DNA of 64,000 nucleotides, from assembly GCF_009914335.1 (NCBI RefSeq), contig NZ_CP043925.1, forward strand, positions 1,550,001 through 1,614,000. Direction: 5' to 3'. Both the position numbers and the translations under genes were made by a program. The notes under the pieces are model-generated. The model saw nothing but the letters and a program-made list of their open reading frames with translations, was not told the origin of the DNA and did no database searches. Origin of the DNA: Proteus columbae. Its GTDB lineage: Bacteria > Pseudomonadota > Gammaproteobacteria > Enterobacterales > Enterobacteriaceae. This document shows, in pieces, positions 24,804 through 34,294 of this stretch. Position 1 is the stretch's first letter; every line of letters starts with the position of its first letter.

Positions 24804-25154
24804 AACGGATCCGGTTAGTTTTTGGAGAGTGTAGCAGGGTGTGGAATTAAAAATGAGTAGGTGGTATAAAAGTATCACCTTTCTTTTTATTAATTCAAAA
24901 TTATCTCCAATTCTTGCTGTGAGTACAGAATTGAGTACCAAATAAATCACCACTATAAATAAATTATTAAATATCAGCTAATTAAAATAAATTCACATAG
25001 TCATGAACGTAAAATGTGGGCGTTTTAGCTGAATTAGACAAGGTTTCCTACCGTAAATTTATTGATGATTTTTTTTAAATCATTACTCAATGAGTTGTAT
25101 TGGGTTTAATTAAGACCATGGTAAACCATAATGCGGTAAACGTGAAATGTCAGA
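24804..25154. other. Prophage/chromosome junction region, no gene
   Basis: An AT-rich 350-bp stretch without a convincing ORF. It holds a direct repeat GAGTAC (twice near 24920-24940) and an ATGATT/AAATCAT hairpin near 25063-25083. The switch from phage to chromosomal genes falls here, so the right attachment site is expected in it, but no tRNA or gene fragment identifies the core. Confidence 0.4.
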
Positions 25155-25766
25155 TCAAAGCGTGCTTATGTAGTGTTTAATATAAGGTGTTGCTGTGAGA
25201 ATAAGTAGGAGCGTACCACCGCTAATATTGATTACTTTTTTCATAATAACAATATTGATCTTTTGTGATGACAATAAAATAAAGCCACAGCAAGCAATTA
25301 GCCAGATACTCATCATGAAAATATGAATAGAAGATAAAGCAAGATAATTACCTAGTGTTGGCGTCGCACCAGCATAACTAGAAACAACCACAAGATATAA
25401 CATAATTGCTTTAGGATTAAGCACATTAGCAATATAAGCTGTTTTGATAGAGACTTTTTGATGAATAATTGTGGTGTTTTTAGAGGCTTTTAATCCAGAA
25501 CGTATCAAAGAAATTCCAAGATAAATTAAATACAAGTTACCAAGAATAGTTAATACCATAAAAGCAGAAGGGGACGAAACTAATAATTTTGTTATTCCTA
25601 ATCCGACCAAAAGCCCGTGAGTAATAATGCCTAATGCGGTACCTATAATCGTGATCAATAACCCTTTTATGCCATAGGTTAAGGTGTTATCTAAAGCAAT
25701 TGTAAAACTTGCACCCGGTGAGATAATTATAGGTAGTAACGTAATAATAAAACCAAGTATATCCAT
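25155..25766 (-). CDS. LysE/RhtB family amino-acid exporter
   Basis: A 203-residue inner-membrane protein with about six predicted helices. The N-terminal motif LLPIIISPGASFTIALDNTLTYGIKGLLITI is the LysE/RhtB signature (PGP-like loop with Gly-rich second helix), and GNLYLIYLGISLIRSG and NVLNPKAIMLYLVV are conserved. Members export amino acids or derivatives such as homoserine lactone and threonine by proton antiport. The substrate cannot be predicted. It is divergent from the sugar permease gene and next to the prophage edge. Confidence 0.85.
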   Translation of the reverse strand: MDILGFIITLLPIIISPGASFTIALDNTLTYGIKGLLITIIGTALGIITHGLLVGLGITKLLVSSPSAFMVLTILGNLYLIYLGISLIRSGLKASKNTTIIHQKVSIKTAYIANVLNPKAIMLYLVVVSSYAGATPTLGNYLALSSIHIFMMSIWLIACCGFILLSSQKINIVIMKKVINISGGTLLLILTATPYIKHYISTL

Positions 25767-25922
25767 AGTATTGTCTTAGATAGTTTTAAGCGAATTATGG
25801 AGGACACTGTTATTTTAACAAAGGAGATTAAAGAAAAGGGATTATATGATGCCTTTTCGTGCGTTTTACTGTCAGTAATGGCAATAAAGATAAAGGTAGA
25901 TCTAGAGCACATAACTCAAGTT

Positions 25923-25934
25923 GTTAACGTTAAC
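25923..25934. promoter_or_regulatory. LacI-family-type operator O1
   Basis: A perfect 12-bp palindrome GTTAACGTTAAC with the central CG dinucleotide typical of LacI/GalR-family operators. An identical copy lies exactly 63 bp downstream (six helical turns). It stands upstream of the promoter region of the sugar permease at 26035. Confidence 0.65.
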
Positions 25935-25937
25935 TTA

Positions 25938-25953
25938 TGTGCCTTATGTCACA
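25938..25953. promoter_or_regulatory. CRP-like binding site
   Basis: TGTGC-N6-TCACA matches nine of ten core positions of the CRP consensus. It lies between the two operators. If the TATAAT at 25963-25968 is the -10 box, the site is centred near -29 and overlaps -35, which is unusual; the start point may lie further downstream. Confidence 0.5.
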
Positions 25954-25985
25954 TTAAAGCGATATAATTGTTTGTGAACTTAAAA

Positions 25986-25997
25986 GTTAACGTTAAC
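25986..25997. promoter_or_regulatory. LacI-family-type operator O2
   Basis: The second perfect copy of GTTAACGTTAAC, just downstream of the putative -10 box TATAAT (25963-25968), where a repressor would block the start of transcription. Same helical phase as O1, which suits repressor looping. Confidence 0.65.
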
Positions 25998-26034
25998 ATT
26001 TAAGGGTGAAATGACTTTATAAGGCGCTCAACCA

Positions 26035-27297
26035 ATGAACAAAGACTCAAAAAAATACTATGCGATCTTAAGTGCGCTGTTGTTTTTCTTCTTTTTTACC
26101 TGGTCTTCATCCTTTTCATTAGTTTCTATTTGGTTAAATCAGTATGTAGGATTAAAAGCGACAGATACTGGATTGATATTCTCTGCAATTTCTCTGATTG
26201 CGTTATGTGCTCAACCTCTATATGGCTTTATTCAAGATAAATTAGGACTAAGAAAGAATTTATTATTAGTGATTGCAGTATTACTTATTCTTTCTGGACC
26301 ATTTTTTCTAGGTTTCGCATCAATACTTCGCTGGAATATTTTTGTTGGCTCCATTCTAGGAGGTTTATATGTAGGTATGACATTTAATGCGGGGATTGGC
26401 GTATTAGAGTCATATACAGAGCGTGTTAGTCGTATTCGTGGTTTTGAATACGGTAGGGCGAGAATGTGGGGATCGCTAGGTTGGGCATCTGCAACATTTA
26501 TTGCAGGACACAATATAAACATCGATCCTAATTATAATTTTGTGATGGCTTCTGTTTCTGGTGTTGTGTTCTTAATTCTTTTAACACTGTTAAAAACAGA
26601 TAAATCAGACGCATTTAATCAATTAGAGCATGGTAAAACATCGGCTATTACCATAAAAGACGCACTGAATTTACTTTCGCTGCCTCGTTTTTGGGCGCTT
26701 ATTTTGTTTGTTATTGGCACCTGTGTTTATGGGGTTTATGACCAACAGTTTCCCGTCTTTTTCTCATCGCAATTTGCAACCTTACAGCAGGGTAATGAGA
26801 TGTACGGATATCTGAATTCATTGCAGGTATTCTTAGAAGCTGGTGGTATGTTTGTCGCGCCTTTTCTGGTCAATAGAATAGGTGCTAAAAACGGCTTATT
26901 ACTGGCAAGCAGTGTTATGGCGGCACGTATTATTGGCTCAGGACTAGTCGAAGGGCCAGTCTTGATCTCTTGTATGAAATTATTACATGCTGTTGAGTTA
27001 CCTATTTTATTAATTTCAATTTTTAAATATAACAGTCAACACTTTGACAAACGTTTATCTTCAACACTCTATTTAGTCGGTTTTCAATGTGTTAGCTCTA
27101 TTGTTGCTACATTATTATCTCCATTAGCGGGTTATGGTTATGATCATTATGGTTTTGCACCAACCTATATGGTGATGGGATGTATTGTGATAGGGACAAC
27201 ACTTTTCTCAGCAATGTTTTTACGTTCAGATGCGGAAGCATTACTGCCACTTGATGGTTTACAACATGAAGATCAAAACAAAACACAGACTATTTAA
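26035..27297 (+). CDS. Sugar:H+ symporter, LacY/CscB/RafB family
   Basis: A 420-residue transporter with twelve predicted helices of the oligosaccharide:H+ symporter family. Recognisable motifs are GFIQDKLGLRKNLL after helix 2, RGFEYGRARMWGSLGWA (helix 5 with the LacY-type Glu and Arg), YDQQFPVFFSS and MYGYLNSLQVFLEAG, and FDKRLSSTLYLVGFQ. The DQQFPVFF and YLNSLQ blocks look closer to sucrose/raffinose permeases than to LacY. No hydrolase or repressor gene lies beside it. The promoter region holds two LacI-type operators and a CRP-like site. Confidence 0.85.
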   Translation: MNKDSKKYYAILSALLFFFFFTWSSSFSLVSIWLNQYVGLKATDTGLIFSAISLIALCAQPLYGFIQDKLGLRKNLLLVIAVLLILSGPFFLGFASILRWNIFVGSILGGLYVGMTFNAGIGVLESYTERVSRIRGFEYGRARMWGSLGWASATFIAGHNINIDPNYNFVMASVSGVVFLILLTLLKTDKSDAFNQLEHGKTSAITIKDALNLLSLPRFWALILFVIGTCVYGVYDQQFPVFFSSQFATLQQGNEMYGYLNSLQVFLEAGGMFVAPFLVNRIGAKNGLLLASSVMAARIIGSGLVEGPVLISCMKLLHAVELPILLISIFKYNSQHFDKRLSSTLYLVGFQCVSSIVATLLSPLAGYGYDHYGFAPTYMVMGCIVIGTTLFSAMFLRSDAEALLPLDGLQHEDQNKTQTI

Positions 27298-27553
27298 TCG
27301 CTGATTAATTTATCCTTTGTAGTATCGATTTGGGCTACCAGTAAAAATGTGTAGCCATTTTTTTATCATTAATTAAGTGAACATTTACGAGTTAAAGAAT
27401 GTTGACTATATTTATTAATGCATATCATCCTAATTAATTGTTAATTAAGCAAAATCAATTAAATTTGTAAACTTTGCTTGTTTATTGACACGATTAAGCG
27501 ATAATCTTAAACAGAACTATTTATCTTAAATATCAATTGTAAAGGTGTAGGAA

Positions 27554-27892
27554 ATGGATAACGCAAACAAGCCGTCTTTCCAAAACGTACTGGAGTTTGT
27601 GCGTATGTATCGTCGTAAAAACAAAATCCGTCGTGAGATCACTGACAATGAGAAAAAGATCCGTGATAACCAAAAACGTGTTCTTTTGTTAGACAACTTA
27701 AGTGAATACATTAAACCGGGTATGTCGATTGAAGATGTATTGGGTATTATTGCTAATATGCGTAGTGACTATGACGATCGTGTTGACGATTACATTATTA
27801 AAAATGCCGATCTGTCTAAAGAGCGCCGTGAATTATCTAAGCAGTTAAAAGCGATGGGTGAAATTAAAAATCTTCCTGATCTAAAAGACTGA
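27554..27892 (+). CDS. tmaR: PTS regulator TmaR (YeeX, DUF496)
   Basis: A 112-residue coiled-coil protein matching E. coli YeeX closely ([62 protein letters not shown]). TmaR forms clusters at the cell pole and holds and controls enzyme I of the sugar phosphotransferase system. The length is equal to the family's. The ATG follows AGGTGTAGGAA. In E. coli yeeX lies elsewhere, so its place beside rne is a local rearrangement. Confidence 0.93.
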   Translation: MDNANKPSFQNVLEFVRMYRRKNKIRREITDNEKKIRDNQKRVLLLDNLSEYIKPGMSIEDVLGIIANMRSDYDDRVDDYIIKNADLSKERRELSKQLKAMGEIKNLPDLKD

Positions 27893-27920
27893 TTGTTTTA
27901 CTAAGAATAAGAAATCGAAG

Positions 27921-27951
27921 GCCTCTGAATTGAATATTCAGGGGCTTTTTT
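27921..27951 (+). terminator. tmaR terminator
   Basis: A 10-bp stem GCCTCTGAAT/ATTCAGGGGC with one G-U pair, loop TGAAT, followed by six T. Confidence 0.88.
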
Positions 27952-27994
27952 ATGTTGGCTTAATAAATACTCAGTTAATTTGCTAATAGTTACC

Positions 27995-28025
27995 CAAAAA
28001 AAGAACCCACTAAAAAGTGGGTTCT
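27995..28025 (-). terminator. rne terminator
   Basis: On the minus strand, a perfect 10-bp stem AGAACCCACT/AGTGGGTTCT (28002-28025, loop of four U), followed by seven U (A-tract 27995-28001). It ends the rne transcript 45 nt after the stop. Confidence 0.9.
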
Positions 28026-28069
28026 CAATTTAGAAGTATTATCAAGATATTCTTAATAACACCTTATTA

Positions 28070-31000
28070 TCAGTTTTGACTTTCAGCTTTAGTCATTTCT
28101 GAAGAAGAGTGATTAGTAGAACAATGTCCACCCGCACCTGTGCGGCCTTTCTTATCAAAAGCTGGACGTGTTTCCCATGCTTTGATTTCAATTGCCACAG
28201 GTGTTTCATCAGCGGCTGGCGCTTTTGTCATTGGTGAGCTTGCATGTAGTTGGCGTGCAACTGCAACAGGCTCTTGACGAATAACGACTTCAGTTGGTTT
28301 GCTTTCTGTTACCGTATCAATTTCCACCGCAGAGATTGCGTTTTCTTCTGGCTGGTCTTCAATAACAGTTTCAACAACGGTTTCAGCAGTAACTTCTTTA
28401 TGTTGTTCAACAGTTTCTTCAGTAGCTACTATTACTGCTTCAACAGGCTGAGGCTCAGGCGTTGATATTTCACTCTCTACTGGTGCAACTGTATCTTGTG
28501 CAACTTTTTCTGGCGCGATGTTTGTTTCAGCCTGTTGTGAAGTTTCATGCATATAAGCTTCAGTGGTATTTAATACCGCTGAAATGTTCTCTTTACGAGT
28601 AACATGCTCTTCTGTGTTCACTTCATTAATGACATCACTGATAACGTTGTTTTCAATAATGTCGTTAGTTTCAACAGGCACAGCTTGTGGCTCTACTGCA
28701 ATAATTTCAGTAACAGCCTCTGTGGTTGATTCAGTACTAACCGTGACAGAATAAGTTGATTCAGTCGATCCTACCTGTGCAATATCAGCAACAATGGCTT
28801 CTGAAACCTCTGGTGCGATAGCGACCATTTGTGGATCTTGATGAGTAATAATGTGGTTTTCAACAGAAACGTCATTGTTGTTTTCAGCATTATTCTCAAT
28901 AAATGGTGCATCACTTATTGGTGTGATTGGATAGCGAATGAAAACTTTACCTGAAGCAAGTTCAGGAGAAGCCACCGCCATTGCCAGAGGCATTGGTGAT
29001 ACTGTTAAGGTACGCTCATCACGATAGCGACGACGACGTTGACCACTTACACGTAAATGACGAGGTGAACGGCGAGAACGACGTGGCATAACATTATCTT
29101 GCCCGTTATTATCTTCGTTTTTATTGTCATCTTGTGATTTAGTTGCATCAGGTAATGCTTTTACAGCTTGTGCTTCATTAGCTTCAACTTTCGCAACAGC
29201 GACTGCTTTAGGTGCTGATTTTTCTGTTGGCGCAACTTTAGTTTGTGTTGTTGCAACAGGAGGCTCAGAAACGGCTTTTTCAGTCACAACGGGTACAACA
29301 GCCAATGCATTATCATTGTCAATTACGCGTACAGATTGTGCTAATTGACGACGATTACGGCGTTGCATAGCAGGGCGACGAGGTTCTTCTTTCTTCTCAT
29401 CAGCACTATCTTTTGCAACGGTATCATTTTCAGCAAGAGCCGCTTGTGCTTTAGCCGCTTCTTGTTGCTGTTGACGTTTTTCTTCTTGACGACGACGCTG
29501 TTCCGCACGTTGTTCACGACGCTGTTGGCGACGAGCTTCGCGTTCTGCAATCTCTTGCTCACTATTAACTTCAGTTGTTGGCGTTGTTTGTGGTTTTTGA
29601 TTGCGATTTTTGCGATTGTCTTCGCTATTTGCGTTATCACGATTACGATCGTTATCACGGTCACGGCGATTATTGTTATTACGTCGATTATTGTTATTAC
29701 GACGATCACGACGATTGTCGTTATTTTCTTTCTTATTTTCCTGTGGTTTTTCTGGTGTTACCACAGGCTCTGGTTCACTACTAAATAAGTTAGAGAAGAA
29801 TTTTGCGATAGAGGCAAAGAAACCTGTACCTTGAGCTTGTTCTGATTTAACAGGTTTAGCTTGAGGCTGAGGTGCTTTTTTGCTTTTCGTCGCTTCAATC
29901 GGCTCTTCTTCTTGCAATCCAAAGGCTGAAATAGCAGGTTGTTCAGGCGCTTTGCGCTCTGTAACAACATCGTCCTCAGCTTCATTTAACTGGCTCTCAT
30001 GGAATTGCGCTAAGTTGTAGCTCAGAGAGGTAATTTCTTCGCCTTTACGCACACGAATAACAGAGAAATGAGGCGTTTGCATTTGGTCATTAGGAACAAT
30101 AACCACTTTGACATTAGATTGACGTAATTCAATGTCAGTCACTGCTTTACGTTTTTCGTTAAGCAAATAAGAGGCGATTTGAACAGGTACAATCGCATGT
30201 ACTTCATGTGTATTTTCTTTAAGTGCTTCTTCTTCGATAAGACGTAACACAGAAAGTGACAGTGATTCGTTATCACGAATAGTACCGGTGCCTAAGCAAC
30301 GCGGACAAACGTGATGGCTAGATTCACCTAATGAAGGGCTTAAACGTTGACGAGACATCTCTAATAAACCAAAGCGAGAGATGCGTCCAATTTGAATGCG
30401 AGCACGATCTTGGCGAACAGCTTCGCGCATTCTGTTTTCAACTTCACGCTGATGGCGCACAGGCGTCATGTCGATAAAGTCGATAACAATTAAACCACCT
30501 AAGTCGCGTAAACGTAATTGGCGTGCGATTTCGTCAGCCGCTTCTAAGTTAGTATTGAACGCAGTTTCTTCGATATCACCGCCACGGGTTGAGCGTGAGG
30601 AGTTGATATCAATCGCTGTTAATGCTTCAGTTGTATCAATAACTAAAGCGCCACCAGAAGGAAGGCGAACTTCACGCTGAAAAGCAGATTCAATCTGTGA
30701 TTCAATCTGGTAATGGCTAAATAGAGGTACTGCACCTGTGTAATGGCGAATTTTGCTAGCAAAATCACCACGACCAATCGCTTCAATATGGCTACGCGCC
30801 ATTTCAACGACTTTTGCGTTATCAATTAAAATTTCGCCAATATCAGGACGTAAGTAGTCGCGGAATGCGCGAACAATTACGTTACTTTCCTGATGAATTA
30901 AGAATGGCGCAGGGCGATTCTCAGCCGCTTTCTTAATAGCATCCCAGTGTCTTAAACGATAGCTTAAGTCTTGTTGTAGTGCTTCGGCAGATTTACCAAC

Positions 31001-31516
31001 ACCTGCTGTACGTACAATCAGACCCATACCATCTGGGATTTCAAGGCTTGATAAAGCTTCTTTGAGTTCAGTACGGTCTTCACCTTCAATACGGCGAGAA
31101 ATACCACCCGCACGAGGATTATTTGGCATTAATACCAAATAACTTCCTGCAAGGCTGATAAAAGTGGTTAATGCTGCACCTTTATTACCACGCTCTTCTT
31201 TATCAACTTGAACAATAACTTCCTGACCTTCTTTTAAGACATCTTTGATGTTAGGACGACCATGGGAGTGATAATTACTAGGAAAGTATTCGCGGGCTAT
31301 TTCTTTGATAGGAAGGAAACCGTGGCGTTCCGCACCATAATCAACAAAAGCGGCTTCTAAGCTGGGTTCAATTCTAGTGATTTTACCTTTATAGATATTC
31401 GCTTTTTTCTGTTCATGACCGGGGCTTTCGATATCCAGATCGTACAAGCGTTGCCCATCGACAAGGGCAACACGCAACTCTTCCTGCTGAGTTGCGTTAA
31501 TTAACATTCTTTTCAT
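28070..31516 (-). CDS. rne: Ribonuclease E
   Basis: An essential endonuclease that starts mRNA decay and processes 9S rRNA and tRNAs, and scaffolds the degradosome. The N-terminal half is almost identical to E. coli: S1 domain (about 37-125), catalytic aspartates in [13 protein letters not shown] and LIVIDFIDM (near 303 and 346), and zinc-link CPRCLGTG. The C-terminal half has an amphipathic membrane anchor ([14 protein letters not shown]), an Arg/Asn-rich RNA-binding stretch, the conserved [15 protein letters not shown] segment, and a C-terminal GKGR-like PNPase-docking end. At 1148 residues it is longer than the 1061 of E. coli, the extra length being Val/Glu/Thr-rich linker. Confidence 0.98.
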   Translation of the reverse strand: MKRMLINATQQEELRVALVDGQRLYDLDIESPGHEQKKANIYKGKITRIEPSLEAAFVDYGAERHGFLPIKEIAREYFPSNYHSHGRPNIKDVLKEGQEVIVQVDKEERGNKGAALTTFISLAGSYLVLMPNNPRAGGISRRIEGEDRTELKEALSSLEIPDGMGLIVRTAGVGKSAEALQQDLSYRLRHWDAIKKAAENRPAPFLIHQESNVIVRAFRDYLRPDIGEILIDNAKVVEMARSHIEAIGRGDFASKIRHYTGAVPLFSHYQIESQIESAFQREVRLPSGGALVIDTTEALTAIDINSSRSTRGGDIEETAFNTNLEAADEIARQLRLRDLGGLIVIDFIDMTPVRHQREVENRMREAVRQDRARIQIGRISRFGLLEMSRQRLSPSLGESSHHVCPRCLGTGTIRDNESLSLSVLRLIEEEALKENTHEVHAIVPVQIASYLLNEKRKAVTDIELRQSNVKVVIVPNDQMQTPHFSVIRVRKGEEITSLSYNLAQFHESQLNEAEDDVVTERKAPEQPAISAFGLQEEEPIEATKSKKAPQPQAKPVKSEQAQGTGFFASIAKFFSNLFSSEPEPVVTPEKPQENKKENNDNRRDRRNNNNRRNNNNRRDRDNDRNRDNANSEDNRKNRNQKPQTTPTTEVNSEQEIAEREARRQQRREQRAEQRRRQEEKRQQQQEAAKAQAALAENDTVAKDSADEKKEEPRRPAMQRRNRRQLAQSVRVIDNDNALAVVPVVTEKAVSEPPVATTQTKVAPTEKSAPKAVAVAKVEANEAQAVKALPDATKSQDDNKNEDNNGQDNVMPRRSRRSPRHLRVSGQRRRRYRDERTLTVSPMPLAMAVASPELASGKVFIRYPITPISDAPFIENNAENNNDVSVENHIITHQDPQMVAIAPEVSEAIVADIAQVGSTESTYSVTVSTESTTEAVTEIIAVEPQAVPVETNDIIENNVISDVINEVNTEEHVTRKENISAVLNTTEAYMHETSQQAETNIAPEKVAQDTVAPVESEISTPEPQPVEAVIVATEETVEQHKEVTAETVVETVIEDQPEENAISAVEIDTVTESKPTEVVIRQEPVAVARQLHASSPMTKAPAADETPVAIEIKAWETRPAFDKKGRTGAGGHCSTNHSSSEMTKAESQN

Positions 31517-32047
31517 ATTGTGACTTACTCGTTATTTTCACGTTTTATAATGTGCCACTAACATACGTAATTACACTATTGATAACCGATGACCTCGTGT
31601 CTTTTACAAATGCGTCAACCTCACGGTTGTCGGTTGTATAGAGGTGCAATATGTCGGTGAGTCTGATTTTTAGTTCAAAAATTCAGCACTCTTTAATTGA
31701 ACACGATGTTTCAACTCAATAAGCGATGTATTTATGGCATACTAAATTGTTTGATTTTCGACTATGTCTTACGCCATTGCTGCATTTTGAAAATCAAACA
31801 AACAAAATTTTCATAAATATACCTGATAAACATAATCAGGAGAGTCTGCATTATTCCATTGGTGTTAGGGTTATAGCAAGATGACTTTTCTGCTTTGGTG
31901 ACTTTTTCTGTATAAATATGAGAGATTAGCTAATGTTTCGTCTTTTTCCCATTATTCGGGTTAAAATAGACGACAGATTTGATGTTATTTTGTACACCAC
32001 AAAGTTGTTTGTTATTTTTATTTTAAGAGAGCCAAAGAATCGCCACT
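31517..32047. other. rne 5' UTR and divergent rne/rluC promoter region
   Basis: 531 bp without an ORF. On the rne (minus) strand it contains a hairpin with stem CAACC/GGTTG and GNRA loop GTGA (31616-31629), extended past one mismatch by a CG pair step. It also has two crossing complementarities: AACCGA (31584-31589) with TCGGTT (31631-31636), and ACCTC (31592-31596) with GAGGT (31641-31645). In E. coli the rne 5' UTR hairpins mediate feedback control by RNase E; the same role is inferred here. Confidence 0.55.
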
Positions 32048-33001
32048 ATGAAATCATTTAATCAAGTTCAGTTCGTCACCATTGATGGCGATGAAGCAGG
32101 CCAGCGTATCGATAATTTTTTACTGGCACGCTTAAAAGGTGTACCAAAAAGTATGATTTACCGAATTATCCGTAAAGGGGAAGTTCGAGTTAACAAAGGG
32201 CGAATTAAACCTGAATACAAACTCAATACGGGTGACAGCATCCGTATACCTCCTGTGCGAGTATCGGAAAAAGAAGAAGTCGCGGTATCACCAAAGCTTG
32301 ATAAAGTCGCTGCATTGTCAAATTGTATTTTATATGAAGACGACCATTTAATGCTCATCAATAAACCTTCTGGTACGGCTGTACATGGGGGAAGTGGGTT
32401 AAGTTTTGGTGTGATTGAAGGTTTACGTGCATTGCGCCCAGAAGCGCGTTTTTTAGAGCTTGTACATCGTCTTGATAGAGATACATCGGGTGTTTTGCTA
32501 ATTGCAAAAAAACGTTCAGCATTACGTGCTTTGCATGAGCAATTACGCTTAAAACAGATGCAGAAAGATTATTTAGCCTTAGTGCGTGGGCAATGGCAAT
32601 CTCACACTAAAGTTGTTCAGGCACCGTTGTTGAAAAATATTCTTCAAAGTGGTGAGCGAGTCGTTAAAGTAAGCAATGAAGGAAAACCTTCTGAAACGCG
32701 TTTTAAAGTGGAAGAGCGTTTTGAATTTGCCACATTAGTGAAAGCAAGCCCTGTGACAGGAAGAACACACCAAATTCGTGTGCATACATTACATGCAGGT
32801 CATCCTATTGCATTTGATGATCGTTATGGTGATCGTGATTTTGATTCACAATTGGTAGGAACAAAACTTAATCGCCTATTTTTACATGCCAGTTCTTTGA
32901 CATTTACTCATCCTTCAACGGGTGAACAAATGCGAATTGAAGCGCCAATGGATAATCAGCTACGCCATTGTTTGCAAGTATTACGTAGTCAAAAATCTTA
33001 A
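32048..33001 (+). CDS. rluC: 23S rRNA pseudouridine synthase RluC
   Basis: Makes pseudouridine at 23S rRNA positions 955, 2504 and 2580 (E. coli numbering). The 317-residue protein has an N-terminal S4 RNA-binding domain (AGQRIDNFLLARLKGVPKSMIYRIIRKGEVRVN) and the RluA-type catalytic motif HRLDRDTSGVLL with the nucleophilic Asp, then GRTHQIRVH. The length matches E. coli RluC (319). It is divergent from rne as in E. coli. The ATG follows AGAGAGCC less ideally spaced, but the N-terminus aligns with the family. Confidence 0.96.
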   Translation: MKSFNQVQFVTIDGDEAGQRIDNFLLARLKGVPKSMIYRIIRKGEVRVNKGRIKPEYKLNTGDSIRIPPVRVSEKEEVAVSPKLDKVAALSNCILYEDDHLMLINKPSGTAVHGGSGLSFGVIEGLRALRPEARFLELVHRLDRDTSGVLLIAKKRSALRALHEQLRLKQMQKDYLALVRGQWQSHTKVVQAPLLKNILQSGERVVKVSNEGKPSETRFKVEERFEFATLVKASPVTGRTHQIRVHTLHAGHPIAFDDRYGDRDFDSQLVGTKLNRLFLHASSLTFTHPSTGEQMRIEAPMDNQLRHCLQVLRSQKS

Positions 33002-33039
33002 GTCGAAAATTTTTATTTCAACAGAAAATCCGAATACTC

Positions 33040-33074
33040 AATACGCCCAGTTTGTTGGGCGTATTGCTTTTCTT
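33040..33074 (+). terminator. rluC terminator
   Basis: A perfect 10-bp stem AATACGCCCA/TGGGCGTATT with loop GTTTGT, followed by a T-rich tail (GCTTTTCTT). Confidence 0.8.
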
Positions 33075-33105
33075 AAACCACAAAGAAAGTGAGTGGAAAA
33101 TGGAA

Positions 33106-33507
33106 TTAACCTTCCACTTTTGTCATGCATTGCTCAACAATTTTATCAATATCCCACTCTTTAGGCAGTGATTTTGAGCCGTTTTTGCGCATTTCCATAT
33201 CTACACGGATAAATTCGTTAATTCCGTAATTTTTAATAATGCCGTCGTAAGTACATTCACACACTTCGGCAATTTGAGGAATTAGCGCATCATCAGTAAT
33301 GCCCGAACCTAATATGCAGCTACTGACGAAATTCTTTTTAAATAAGGATTTGCTGTCATCTTTTTTGTCTGAAATCACACTGTCTTGGATAGTATTTGTC
33401 GTGTTAGTTGCTTTTGTTGTTGAAATTTCAGTGTCTTTTTCATCAGAACAACCCACTAATGCTGTTGCCATCACTAAAGCTGTTAAGACTGATGCTAATT
33501 TATTCAT
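33106..33507 (-). CDS. Small lipoprotein with conserved cysteines
   Basis: A 133-residue protein with a lipoprotein signal (MNKLASVLTALVMATALVGC, lipobox LVGC), a Thr/Asp/Ser-rich linker, and an 80-residue globular part with four further cysteines (SSCILG, VCECTY, EQCMT), probably disulfide-bonded in the periplasm. Asp after the lipid Cys is absent (Ser follows), so outer-membrane sorting is expected. The family was not recognised. It lies between rluC and yceF, where E. coli has no such gene, and is convergent with rluC. Confidence 0.75.
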   Translation of the reverse strand: MNKLASVLTALVMATALVGCSDEKDTEISTTKATNTTNTIQDSVISDKKDDSKSLFKKNFVSSCILGSGITDDALIPQIAEVCECTYDGIIKNYGINEFIRVDMEMRKNGSKSLPKEWDIDKIVEQCMTKVEG

Positions 33508-33553
33508 AATACGCTTTATCGCTACATAAGATTAAAAAATAAGATGACCAGAT

Positions 33554-34153
33554 TCATTTGTGATCATCAGAGAAAAATAATGGGTTTATTCTTTGCGAGA
33601 GCAACATTTTATTCAATCGGATAAGTGGTAAACCAATTAAAGAATTTGGATCATCGCCGACAAGTTTATCAAATAGAGTAATGCCTAGTCCCTCAGATTT
33701 AAAACTTCCAGCACAATTGAAAGGCATTTCTTTATTTAAATAACTGATAATTTCTTCATCAGTTAAATGACGAAAGTAAACTTGAAATAATTCACAATGA
33801 GTTTGGTGTTCTAAAGTTAGGCTATTATATACAGTTAATCCGGTGTAAAACGAGATACATTGTCCTGAAGCTTGTTTTAATTGTGCAAAGGCATTATCAA
33901 AATTATGGGGTTTTCCCGTGATCTTTTTATTCAGTACACAAACTTGATCAGAGCCAATTATAAGGTGATGTGGAAATTTTGCTTGTAAAGCGCTGGCTTT
34001 TTCATAGGATAAGCGACTGACAAGATCTTGAGCGTACTCTGTGGGCATCGGGGTTTCGTCAATCTCTGGAGATGCCTGTATAAAGGGCATTCCAAGCTTT
34101 TTCAGCAACTCAGCTCGAAAGGGTGAAGTAGACGCAAGGACGAGTGGCAACAT
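33554..34153 (-). CDS. yceF: 7-methyl-GTP pyrophosphatase (Maf-like YceF)
   Basis: A 199-residue Maf-fold nucleotide pyrophosphatase that hydrolyses m7GTP and related modified NTPs to clean the pool. The N-terminal LVLASTSPFRAELLKKLG is the Maf signature. The catalytic IGSDQVCVL stretch, the conserved KP segment, FYTGLTVYN and a DPNSLIGLPLIRL end are present. The length is normal (E. coli 194). It is divergent from yceD, as in related enterobacteria. Confidence 0.95.
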   Translation of the reverse strand: MLPLVLASTSPFRAELLKKLGMPFIQASPEIDETPMPTEYAQDLVSRLSYEKASALQAKFPHHLIIGSDQVCVLNKKITGKPHNFDNAFAQLKQASGQCISFYTGLTVYNSLTLEHQTHCELFQVYFRHLTDEEIISYLNKEMPFNCAGSFKSEGLGITLFDKLVGDDPNSLIGLPLIRLNKMLLSQRINPLFFSDDHK

Positions 34154-34294
34154 ATTTTTTTTAAAATCCGTAGCAAAATGATGCCTGACATTCTAAACTA
34201 TGCGCCGCTGATAAAGCGAATTTTGGTGGAAAGGTGTAGATAACCCGCCTTTTTCTTTGACTATATTCCATTACAAAGATAATATGCGCGCCTT

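Noticed and set aside
29341..29985. Several overlapping frames on both strands with Arg/Tyr/Leu/Ile runs
   Set aside because: Artefacts of the Asn/Arg low-complexity segment of RNase E; the rne frame is continuous and conserved.
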